Source: Phycisphaerales bacterium (GTDB lineage: Bacteria > Planctomycetota > Phycisphaerae > Tepidisphaerales > Tepidisphaeraceae). From it: a stretch of DNA of 64,000 nt. The stretch covers positions 1 to 64,000 of the forward strand of contig JADLCB010000019.1 of NCBI GenBank assembly GCA_020847375.1. The letters are read 5' to 3'. This document shows, in pieces, positions 35,521-43,611 of the stretch (the first letter of the stretch is position 1; every line of letters starts with the position of its first letter). The translations under genes and the position numbers were made by a program. The notes beneath the pieces were generated by a model, which did not search any database, was not told the DNA's origin, and worked only from the letters and a program-made list of their open reading frames with translations.

Positions 35521-36252
35521 ATGGACAACCAACCGCAACAATCGCAGGAATTTGTCGCCCGACCGCGCAATGACTGGGCGTATATCACGCCAATGGGCCT
35601 GTTTTTGCTCCTGACCTGGGCCGGTGGAAACTGGCCTGACCAATTCCCGTTGACCTACCTGTTGCGCGTGATCGTCACCATTGCGGCACTGGGATATTTC
35701 TGGAAGCGTTATACGAAAATCCGCTGGAATTACTGGTGGCTGGGCGTCGTGGTCGGTGTGCTGGGTATTGTGCAATGGGTGCCGATGCAACTGGGGTTGC
35801 AATCAATTACCGCCGGCACATTCTGGGAGCGGTTTTTTGCAGCCGATCAGGAGGCGTTTAATCCGCGCACTTACTTTTCGTCGTCTGGGGTGATGTGGTC
35901 GTTCATTGCGGTACGAATGATCGGTGCCGCCCTGGTCGTGCCCGTCATGGAGGAATTGTTCTGGCGCGACTTCGTTTGGCGCACGATTCAGTCCCCCAAT
36001 GATTTCCTCCTGGCCAAGGTCGGCGAACCAAGCTGGCAGGCGATACTGGGCGTCAGTCTGGTGTTTGCGACCGTGCACGGCAACTGGTGGCTGACCAGCA
36101 TCGTCTGGGGATTGATGATTGCGCTGTTGCTGGTCTACACCCGCAGCCTGGGCGCGTGCATCATCGCTCATGGGGTGACGAATCTGCTGCTGGGCGCCTA
36201 TGTGCTGTATCGCGGTTTCCTGACCGATCAGCCGCAATGGTGGTTCTGGTAA
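35521..36252 (+). CDS. CPBP family intramembrane metalloprotease (CAAX protease-like)
   Basis: A 243-residue polytopic membrane protein. The three CPBP (Abi) motifs are present: EELFWRDFVWR near 143 (EExxxR), FATVHGNWWLTSIVWGL near 182 (catalytic His) and IIAHGVTNLLLG near 216 (HxxxN). Family members are glutamic/metal-type intramembrane proteases related to eukaryotic Rce1. VPVMEELFWRDFVWR also resembles the CAAX-protease-related proteins that accompany exosortase/PEP-CTERM systems, and this genome has several PEP-CTERM proteins. The ATG at 35521 is chosen because the sequence before it reads as noncoding. It follows the two permease-DtxR fusions by 91 nt on the same strand. Confidence 0.85.
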   Translation: MDNQPQQSQEFVARPRNDWAYITPMGLFLLLTWAGGNWPDQFPLTYLLRVIVTIAALGYFWKRYTKIRWNYWWLGVVVGVLGIVQWVPMQLGLQSITAGTFWERFFAADQEAFNPRTYFSSSGVMWSFIAVRMIGAALVVPVMEELFWRDFVWRTIQSPNDFLLAKVGEPSWQAILGVSLVFATVHGNWWLTSIVWGLMIALLLVYTRSLGACIIAHGVTNLLLGAYVLYRGFLTDQPQWWFW

Positions 36253-36304
36253 CGATCAAAATCATTGGCGGTACGCGCAGTATCGTTGAACGCAGCAACC
36301 AGCG

Positions 36305-39199
36305 TTACCAGTCCAGCGTTCCCAGCCAGGCCGCCGTCAGTTCATCCAGCGAAATATCCTGCACGGTGTTGCCGTTATGGGTAATAGTCAAACTCTTTTG
36401 GCCTGTTGTTGTTCCAGCCAGCTCAATTGTTGCCACATCAGCCAGCCGAGCGGACAGATCTTCCGGCTTGACTCGATCTGCCAGCTCCACCACATAGCTT
36501 CCGCGCGGTTGATCGAAACGCATGCTTGAAGCCGCAACGCTCAGTCCGCGCCCCGAGGCAATCGCCATTTCCGCCAGCGCCGTGGCAATTCCGCCATCGC
36601 TGACATCGTGACACGCCGTCAACAGACGATCACGAATAATTGCGGCCATCTGACGATGCACCCGGGCCAGCGTGGCAGGGCGGGTATCTTTGGGTTGAAT
36701 CACCAGCACCCGGGTCGATTGGCCTTTGAAGTCCATCGTCAGGCAGTTGCGGACATCATCAATAATGCCAATGACGCTGATCAGCAGCGTATTGGGGATG
36801 CGAATCACCTGCTGCGTTTCCTGATTGGTGAACTGATTGTGCAGCGAATCTTTCCCACTGACAAACGGCACACCATAAGCCAGTGCTCCATCACGGCAGG
36901 CCTCACAGGCGCGCACCAGTGTGCCCATCGTTCGTTCATCATCCACACTGGGCCAGCAGAAATTATCCAGCATGGCCATGCGATCGGGGTCGCCACCGAC
37001 ACAGACGGCGTTGCGAATGGCTTCGTCAATGCTGGCCAGTGCCATTTCATACGGATCGGTGATGTACGGTGCCATTCCGCAGGACAGAACCACGCCCTTG
37101 GGGCTGCTGAGTTTGGGCCGAACCACGGATGCGTCGCTTGGCCCTTTTTGCAGTGGCCCGATCAACGGTTTAATTGCTGATCCACCTTGTACTTCATGAT
37201 CGTATTGACGAATGATCCAGTGTTTACTGGCCACATTGGGATGCGCCAGCGTGGCCAGCAACTGCTTTTTGATCGCCCCGGTTTTATGGGAGGATTCAGC
37301 AGGACTAAAAGGCACTGACAATTCAGCAGCAGTTATCGAAGCCTGGACAGGGGCTGTCGGCACAACCGCTTTGCGCGTGGGCATGGGAATGCCTTTATGG
37401 ATGAAGTGCATGCTCATCCGCCCGACTTCAGTCCCGCTGTAGTTCAACACCAGCTCAGCCGATGGCGTACCAAACGTGCCGATCACCGTTGCTTCGACAT
37501 CTTCGCTGCGGCTGAGTTCCAGCAGTTCAGTGACTTTGTCCGGCGGAACGGATAGAACCATGCGTTCCTGGGCTTCGCTGATCCAGATTTCGTCATAGCG
37601 CAGCCCCTGGTATTTCAGTGGTACCTGTTCCAGGTTGACATGAGCGCCGATTTTTTCACCCATCTCGCCGACCGCGCTGGATAATCCGCCGGCACCGCAA
37701 TCGGTGACGGCGCTGAACAATTCGCGATCGCGCGCCTGCAGGATGACATCGCCCACTTTTTTCTCGGTAATGGCGTTGCCGATCTGCACGGCGTGGCTGA
37801 ATTCGTCCGCGTGCGTGTCGGTCAGTTCCGCCGAGCTGAATGTTGCGCCGTGAATCCCGTCGCGACCGGTGCGCCCGCCCATGACGACAATGGCATCGCC
37901 CGCTTGCGCATCCTTGTTGATCTTGTTGCGCGGAATCAGCCCGACACAGCCGCAGAAAACCAGCGGATTACCCAGATAATTGTCATCAAAATAGACCGCG
38001 CCGTTGATGGTGGGAATGCCCATGCGATTTCCGTAATCACGCACGCCAGCAACGATCTGCTGCAAAATGCGCTTGGGATGAATCACACCGCGGGGAAGAT
38101 TGCGCACCGTGGAATGTGGATTAACAATGCCGGGATTGGCAGCGTCGGGGTACGCCACGCAGAAAACATCGGTATTGGCGATGGGTTTGGCGGCCAGCCC
38201 TGTACCGAGAATATCGCGGATCACACCGCCGATACCCGTGGCACTGCCGCCATAAGGTTCGATCGCGCTGGGGTGATTGTGCGTTTCCACCTTGAAGCAA
38301 ACCGCATCCGTTTCATCCAGGGTTATGACGCCGGCGTTGTCCTTGAAAACTGACAGGCAGAAAGGATTGGCGGGGTCCTCCCTGTTCATGAGCTGCATGG
38401 TCGAATCAAAAATGGTCTGTTTGATCAGATTGTCATATTGCCCCAATCGCTGGCCGGTCTCATCGAACACCTCAACAGCACTTTTGAGGGTTTTATGGAC
38501 GCAGTGCTCGCTCCACGTCTGCGCCAGCGTCTCCAGCTCGATATCCGTCGGTTCACGATCCAGATCACAGAAATACATCTGGATTGCCTTCATCTCCGCC
38601 AGACTTAAAAACAGGTGGCCTTCACGCGAAAGTTTCAGCAGTTGCTCATCGGAAAGATCGCGCAACGGGATGCGTTTGAGCTTGAACGAATACGTTCGTC
38701 CAGCTTCAAACTGCTGGGGGATATAGGCGTTGAAATGCACCGATTCAATAACACCGTTAGCCAGTACGCGCGAAGCGATCTGCCTTAGTTGGTCTTGGGG
38801 AACAATACCGTCAATCAGATAAACCCGGCCGGTGCGCACCTGGCGTACGGCGATACCCATGTCATTGATTGCCATTTCGGTTGATGCGGCAACCGGATCC
38901 ATGACGCCGGGCTTGAGATGGATCTCGATACGCGAGCGGCCGGTGTCGTCGGGGAGATTGGCCGGATCGATGAACTGCGCGGTCTCGACAATCGGATCAG
39001 CCAGTAATTGGCTGGCGACCTGCTGCATGGCCTGCCGGTCAGCATCACTATCAATGAGAAAAATGCGGCCGGTTGTGACCGAACCAACCACCTGACCCAG
39101 TTCCAGAATCTGATTGCGGATGGAATTACCCAGCGGATCATACCCGGCATCGCGCCCCTGCGCCATCTGGCTGACTTGTACATCAATGCGGTGAATCAT
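36305..39199 (-). CDS. purL: Phosphoribosylformylglycinamidine synthase, PurS-PurS-PurL fusion
   Basis: A 964-residue cytoplasmic enzyme of purine synthesis that converts FGAR to FGAM using ATP and ammonia from a separate glutaminase (PurQ). Residues about 1-80 and 85-165 are two PurS-like domains with parallel sequences (TTGRIFLIDSDADRQ and RTGRVYLIDGIVPQD). Then comes the small-type PurL core: QTWSEHCVHKTL, VETHNHPSAIEPYGGSATGI with GGVIRDILG (ATP and metal binding), and a second AIRS-like half with GKDSLHNQF and CHDVSDGGIATALAEMAI. There is no C-terminal amidotransferase domain. The start used is ATG 39199; ATG 39211 is also in frame, but a TACAAT box (39215-39210) overlaps it, which would place transcription a few nt before 39199. 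Confidence 0.9.
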   Translation of the reverse strand: MIHRIDVQVSQMAQGRDAGYDPLGNSIRNQILELGQVVGSVTTGRIFLIDSDADRQAMQQVASQLLADPIVETAQFIDPANLPDDTGRSRIEIHLKPGVMDPVAASTEMAINDMGIAVRQVRTGRVYLIDGIVPQDQLRQIASRVLANGVIESVHFNAYIPQQFEAGRTYSFKLKRIPLRDLSDEQLLKLSREGHLFLSLAEMKAIQMYFCDLDREPTDIELETLAQTWSEHCVHKTLKSAVEVFDETGQRLGQYDNLIKQTIFDSTMQLMNREDPANPFCLSVFKDNAGVITLDETDAVCFKVETHNHPSAIEPYGGSATGIGGVIRDILGTGLAAKPIANTDVFCVAYPDAANPGIVNPHSTVRNLPRGVIHPKRILQQIVAGVRDYGNRMGIPTINGAVYFDDNYLGNPLVFCGCVGLIPRNKINKDAQAGDAIVVMGGRTGRDGIHGATFSSAELTDTHADEFSHAVQIGNAITEKKVGDVILQARDRELFSAVTDCGAGGLSSAVGEMGEKIGAHVNLEQVPLKYQGLRYDEIWISEAQERMVLSVPPDKVTELLELSRSEDVEATVIGTFGTPSAELVLNYSGTEVGRMSMHFIHKGIPMPTRKAVVPTAPVQASITAAELSVPFSPAESSHKTGAIKKQLLATLAHPNVASKHWIIRQYDHEVQGGSAIKPLIGPLQKGPSDASVVRPKLSSPKGVVLSCGMAPYITDPYEMALASIDEAIRNAVCVGGDPDRMAMLDNFCWPSVDDERTMGTLVRACEACRDGALAYGVPFVSGKDSLHNQFTNQETQQVIRIPNTLLISVIGIIDDVRNCLTMDFKGQSTRVLVIQPKDTRPATLARVHRQMAAIIRDRLLTACHDVSDGGIATALAEMAIASGRGLSVAASSMRFDQPRGSYVVELADRVKPEDLSARLADVATIELAGTTTGQKSLTITHNGNTVQDISLDELTAAWLGTLDW

Positions 39200-39322
39200 A
39201 AGACCAGCCATTGTAGCCGATCAGCGGTTGAAGTTCCTAATGCCACAAGTTGGGACACAAATGGGGTCTGGACAGCGCAGGATATTAGGTGGAGATCAGG
39301 AGTAATTTTTCCTTCCAGCGCC

Positions 39323-39328
39323 TAAAAT
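39323..39328 (+). promoter_or_regulatory. -10 box directly in front of the radA start codon
   Basis: TAAAAT is followed by six bases (CAGCGC) and the ATG of radA at 39335, the same geometry as in front of glcD at 20182. No ribosome binding site is visible and no clear -35 box lies 16-18 bp upstream. A leaderless transcript is likely. Confidence 0.45.
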
Positions 39329-39334
39329 CAGCGC

Positions 39335-40816
39335 ATGGCTAAGACCCGGACACAATTCCTCTGCAACTCCTGCGGTTCGGTTCATCCGAAATGGATGGGT
39401 AAATGCCCCGATTGTGGAACGTGGGATTCATTGCAGGAATATAAAGCGCCCACGCCTGATGCCCGCCAGGCAGCGGTGCGGCCGCTGGGACATACGGGTG
39501 ATCTGACGAGCGGGGCAGAACCAGTCGCCATGAACGACATCGAACAGGTTCGTATTCTGCGCAGGGAAAGTGGTATCGGGGAGTTTGATCGGGTGCTGGG
39601 TGGGGGCATTGTTCCAGGCAGCGCCATTTTGGTTGGCGGCGAACCGGGGATTGGTAAAAGTACGCTCCTTTTACAGGTGGCAGGCAGTATTGCGGCGGTG
39701 CAGTCGCCGGTTGGCGCGCAGGGTCACAGCAACACCAGGCAATCATCGGCGGCTGCAGATCGGCATTCTTCGACGACCAGTGCAACAGGGCCGATTCTAT
39801 ATGTGACCAGCGAAGAATCCGCCCAGCAGACCGCTTTGCGCGCCAGGCGGTTGGGCGTCACATCGTCCAATCTTCTGGTGCTGGCCGAAACCAATCTTGA
39901 ACGCATTATCAATCGTATCAACCAGCTCCAACCGGCCGTTGTTATCGTTGATTCGATCCAGATGATCTATAAACCGGAAATTCCAGCAGCGCCCGGATCG
40001 GTTACTCAATTGCGCGATTGCTGCATGGATCTGGTTTATCTGGCTAAAGCCAGCGGCATTGCAGTTTTGTTTGTCGGACACGTGACCAAATCCGGTACGC
40101 TGGCGGGGCCAAAAATTATCGAACATATTGTCGATACGGTGGTCTATTTCGAGGGGGATCGGTTTCATTCGCACCGAATTGTTCGCTGTGTGAAAAACCG
40201 TTTTGGCAGCACGCATGAGATCGGTCTTTTTGAAATGACGGGTCAGGGATTGAAGGAAGTGACCGATCCAGCCAATCTTTTTGTCGAGCAGTATGGCCCG
40301 GGGCCTGATGGTAAACCATATCAACCCAGCGGCAGCGTGATTACCGCAGCCATGCAGGGTTCGCGGGTGATCCTGGTTGAAGTGCAGGCATTGACCGCCT
40401 CCAGTGTGATCGGGGCGGCGCGGCGCAAAGTCAGCGGAGCCAGTTCAGATCGCGTGGCGATGATTATTGCCGTGTTGGAGAAGCGGGCGGAAATGCGTCT
40501 GGCGGCGGATGATGTTTTTGTCAATGTGGCTGGGGGAGTCAAGGTGGCGGAACCGGCGATTGATCTGGCCATCGCGCTGGCGATTGCCTCAGCCCATATG
40601 AATCGCCCGCTGCCGCCGGGGTCGTTTGCCCTGGGTGAGCTGGGTTTGGGGGGTGAGATTCGATCAGTCGCCCAATTGGAGCTGCGCCTGCGCGAGGCTG
40701 GTCGTCTTGGTGTTGCCCATGCGGTTGTTCCGCGCACCAGCTCGGGCATCCCGCCGCTGAAGGGGATGGCCATTCACGAAGTGCGCCGATTGAGTCAGGC
40801 CATGGCGCAGCTGTGA
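39335..40816 (+). CDS. radA: DNA repair protein RadA
   Basis: A 493-residue RecA-like ATPase that helps process recombination intermediates. Its domains in order are: an N-terminal zinc finger (Cys10, Cys13, Cys24, Cys27), a RecA core with Walker A GGEPGIGKST at 101-110, the RadA-specific KNRFG motif at 287-291, and a C-terminal Lon protease-like domain (about 330-490) with SVIGAARRKVSGASSDRVA and GSFALGELGLGGEIR. An insertion of about 28 Ser/Thr/Gln-rich residues (about 123-150) lies soon after Walker A, where most RadA proteins have only a few residues. The gene is divergent from purL. Confidence 0.95.
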   Translation: MAKTRTQFLCNSCGSVHPKWMGKCPDCGTWDSLQEYKAPTPDARQAAVRPLGHTGDLTSGAEPVAMNDIEQVRILRRESGIGEFDRVLGGGIVPGSAILVGGEPGIGKSTLLLQVAGSIAAVQSPVGAQGHSNTRQSSAAADRHSSTTSATGPILYVTSEESAQQTALRARRLGVTSSNLLVLAETNLERIINRINQLQPAVVIVDSIQMIYKPEIPAAPGSVTQLRDCCMDLVYLAKASGIAVLFVGHVTKSGTLAGPKIIEHIVDTVVYFEGDRFHSHRIVRCVKNRFGSTHEIGLFEMTGQGLKEVTDPANLFVEQYGPGPDGKPYQPSGSVITAAMQGSRVILVEVQALTASSVIGAARRKVSGASSDRVAMIIAVLEKRAEMRLAADDVFVNVAGGVKVAEPAIDLAIALAIASAHMNRPLPPGSFALGELGLGGEIRSVAQLELRLREAGRLGVAHAVVPRTSSGIPPLKGMAIHEVRRLSQAMAQL

Positions 40817-40847
40817 GCATGATTCGGGTGAAGAGGCGAATCAGAAA

Positions 40848-42173
40848 TCAGGCTGTAAATCGCTTGATCACCAGCGTGTCATTCTGGCCACCAAAACCAA
40901 AACTGTTGGATAGCGCCACATCAATACGGGCTGACCGGGCCTTGTTGGGCACATAATCCAGATCGCACTCAGGGTCGGACGTGTGCAGGTTCATCGTGGG
41001 GGGAAGCATCTGATCACGAATTGCCAGGACGCAGGTGATCAGCTCGACTGCCCCGGCTGCAGCGATCAGGTGGCCCATCATGCTCTTGATCGAGCTGATC
41101 GGCACTTTATGAGCCTTGTCGCCGAAGACCTTTTTGATGGCCAGTGTCTCGTTGCCATCATTTTCCTTCGTGCCCGTGCCGTGAGCGTTGATGTAATTCA
41201 CATCATCCGGGGTCAGACCCGCGTCGCGCAGCGCTTCGGTCATCGCGACGATAGCGCCTTCGCCCTCGGGATGCTGGTCGGTGATGCGGAACGCATCCGC
41301 CGTCGAACCATAACCGACAACTTCCGCCAGAATTTTGGCACCGCGCTTTTGGGCGTGATCCAGCGTTTCCAGGATCACGACGCCAGCCCCTTCGCCCAGC
41401 ACAAAACCATCGCGATTGGCATCGAACGGACGGCTGGCTTCGGGGGGATTTTCATTGTGGGTGGAAAGGGCGGTCAGACGGTTGAAACCCGTGACGCCGA
41501 ACGGATGAATCATCGAATGAGCACCGCCGCCGATCATGACATCGGCATCACCACGGCGCAGAATCTCTGTAGCTTCGCCAATTGCCTGGGTTGACGCGGC
41601 GCAGGCGGTCAGGCAATTCAGGGCCGGCCCTTGGGCGCCGGTCAAAAGTGCCAGATGCGACAGGGGCATGTTGATTTCCTGTTCGATCTCACGCCGCATG
41701 GACATGCGTTCAAAAGCAGTTTTAGCCCATTGCACCGCGTCGATACTGGTTGAACCCGGTGCCCAGGCGGTCAGGGCGGCATGGGTGAAAGCGCCGAAAT
41801 CCAGCGAACCTTCGCCGCTTCCCAGATAAATCCCGACCCGATCCAAGTCCAGCGAATTGTCGGATGATGTTTGCGCATCAGGGTTGCCCGACAGTGCCGG
41901 CAGACCAGCCATTTTCCACGCCTGGGCACAGGCACCCAGTGCAAAGGTTGTGTTGCGACCGATGCCCGGATGTCTGGACAGATCCGCAATGTGCTGAGAC
42001 AGATCGTAATCCTTCACTTGGGCGCTAAACCTGGTTGGGAACGTGCTGGCGTCAAAAAGCGTGGTATTGGCAATGCCTGATTCGCCAGCCAGCAGGCGTT
42101 TCCAGACCTGCTCCAGCGAATGTCCCATGGGTGTGACCCAACCCAGACCGGTAATGACAACTCGATTGTTCAT
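40848..42173 (-). CDS. Beta-ketoacyl-ACP synthase (KAS II/FabF type)
   Basis: A 441-residue condensing enzyme that elongates acyl chains on acyl carrier protein with malonyl-ACP. The whole catalytic set is present: Cys201 in LTACAAST, His331 in NAHGTGTKEND, Lys363 and His368 in SIKSMMGHLIAAAGA. It begins MNNRVVITGLGWVTPMGHSL as FabF does. It is the last of three leftward genes (DUF1015, an atypical ketosynthase, this one) and begins 81 nt after its ketosynthase neighbour. No ACP, ketoreductase or dehydratase gene is close by, so housekeeping or special lipid roles cannot be separated. Confidence 0.9.
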   Translation of the reverse strand: MNNRVVITGLGWVTPMGHSLEQVWKRLLAGESGIANTTLFDASTFPTRFSAQVKDYDLSQHIADLSRHPGIGRNTTFALGACAQAWKMAGLPALSGNPDAQTSSDNSLDLDRVGIYLGSGEGSLDFGAFTHAALTAWAPGSTSIDAVQWAKTAFERMSMRREIEQEINMPLSHLALLTGAQGPALNCLTACAASTQAIGEATEILRRGDADVMIGGGAHSMIHPFGVTGFNRLTALSTHNENPPEASRPFDANRDGFVLGEGAGVVILETLDHAQKRGAKILAEVVGYGSTADAFRITDQHPEGEGAIVAMTEALRDAGLTPDDVNYINAHGTGTKENDGNETLAIKKVFGDKAHKVPISSIKSMMGHLIAAAGAVELITCVLAIRDQMLPPTMNLHTSDPECDLDYVPNKARSARIDVALSNSFGFGGQNDTLVIKRFTA

Positions 42174-42254
42174 GATTTATTCTTCAGGCCAGAACCGCAC
42201 GATTCCCAATTATTTCAGCAATACCAACAGGACGCCACCTCCTGTTGACGCGGA

Positions 42255-43550
42255 TTAAACTCGTTTGAAGACCAGCGCGGCATTTTGACCACCCAGACTG
42301 TACACCGAGCTGATCGCCACAGGTACATCCAGCGCACGACTCTGGCTGGCGACATTCAAGCGCTGTCCGTCGATCACCTGCTGGGTGTTCACCGCCGGTG
42401 GTACCTTTCCGGTGGAAACGGTCAGTGCTGCCGCAGCCGCATCAGCACCACTGCCGGCGATGAGATTGCCTGTCTGGGCCTTGATCGGCGCAAAGGGAAC
42501 CTTTTCCAGGTGATTACCCAGCGCCAGCCGCAGGCCGTTCAATTCAGCTTGATCGAACTCAGGAACACCCAATCCGTGCGGCACGATACATCCAATGTCA
42601 GCAGCTGACAGCTTCGCGTCAGACAGTGCCTTTTGAATTGCTCGCGCATAGTTTTTTCCGCTGGGATCAGGTTCGGTGACGCTGTAGGCGTCTTGCGTGG
42701 CAGCAAAGCCGATCAGTTCAGCATGAATCGGTGCCTTGCGCGCCATGGCGTGTTCATATTCCTCCAGAATGAACAGCCCGCCGCCTTCACCGATTGCCCC
42801 GCCACTGGCGTCGGCATCGAATGGTCGCAGCGCCTGAGCGGGTGTTTCATTATGGGTTGTGGTAAGGCGCTTGAGCAGGTGATAACGCATCAATCCCATC
42901 GGGTTCAGCCGTGATTCAGCGCCGCCGCAGATGGCCAGATCGGCATCGCCGCGCTGGATGGTGCGGAATGCTTCGCCAATGGCCAGATGGCTGGACGCAT
43001 CCGAGCAGGTGATGGTGTTGCTCGGCCCTTTAAGCTGGTGAATGATCGTCACATGGCAGGCGAGCATGTTGGGCAGATATTTCAATAACCACAGGGGGGT
43101 AAGCTGGCCCATGCCATCGGTGCCCCATTTTTTCAGGTCCAGCTCATCGCCATTGCGCGCAACGGCGAGAGTTGCGGTCAGTTCATTCAATTCAGCACTG
43201 ATCAAGCCCGCCCCGATATTGCACCCAAAGCGCTTGCCGTCAAAAGCAGGTGTCTGGCTGTACGCATTGGACTGCAGATTCGCATTCTTAAATGCGTCGT
43301 CGGCAGCGATGACCGCCAGCTCAATATCGCGCGCCATTCGATTGGTCGCCTTGCGATAACTTTTGGGTACGTGCTCATTGATCTTGTACGCGGGAACCTG
43401 CCCGCCGATCTGACACGAAAAACCGCTGGGATCAAAAAGATCAATCCGTTGCAGCGCCACCTGGCCAGCCAGCAGATTATTCCAGAACGCTGCGGTGCCG
43501 ATTCCCAGCGGAGAAACTACGCCAATTCCAGTGATAACAACTCGTCGCAT
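42255..43550 (-). CDS. Atypical beta-ketoacyl synthase with one catalytic His replaced
   Basis: A 431-residue FabF-like protein starting MRRVVITGIGVVSPLG at ATG 43550; longer in-frame starts exist but would add unrelated sequence. Cys182 (TITCSDASSH), His325 (IVPHGLGVPEFD) and Lys357 are kept, but the position of the second catalytic histidine is Asn362 (KAQTGNLIAGSGAD in place of KxxxGHxxAAxGA). The first histidine loop is also unusual, HGLGVPEFD in place of HGTxTxxND. It may therefore lack normal decarboxylation or condensation and act as a chain-length-factor-like partner of the complete ketosynthase encoded next to it; that is inference. Confidence 0.85.
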   Translation of the reverse strand: MRRVVITGIGVVSPLGIGTAAFWNNLLAGQVALQRIDLFDPSGFSCQIGGQVPAYKINEHVPKSYRKATNRMARDIELAVIAADDAFKNANLQSNAYSQTPAFDGKRFGCNIGAGLISAELNELTATLAVARNGDELDLKKWGTDGMGQLTPLWLLKYLPNMLACHVTIIHQLKGPSNTITCSDASSHLAIGEAFRTIQRGDADLAICGGAESRLNPMGLMRYHLLKRLTTTHNETPAQALRPFDADASGGAIGEGGGLFILEEYEHAMARKAPIHAELIGFAATQDAYSVTEPDPSGKNYARAIQKALSDAKLSAADIGCIVPHGLGVPEFDQAELNGLRLALGNHLEKVPFAPIKAQTGNLIAGSGADAAAAALTVSTGKVPPAVNTQQVIDGQRLNVASQSRALDVPVAISSVYSLGGQNAALVFKRV

Positions 43551-43611
43551 GAAGGAGATGAAGGTATAGGGAATTATCGAAAAACGCAAAATACAAAAGA
43601 GGCCCTGGTTT

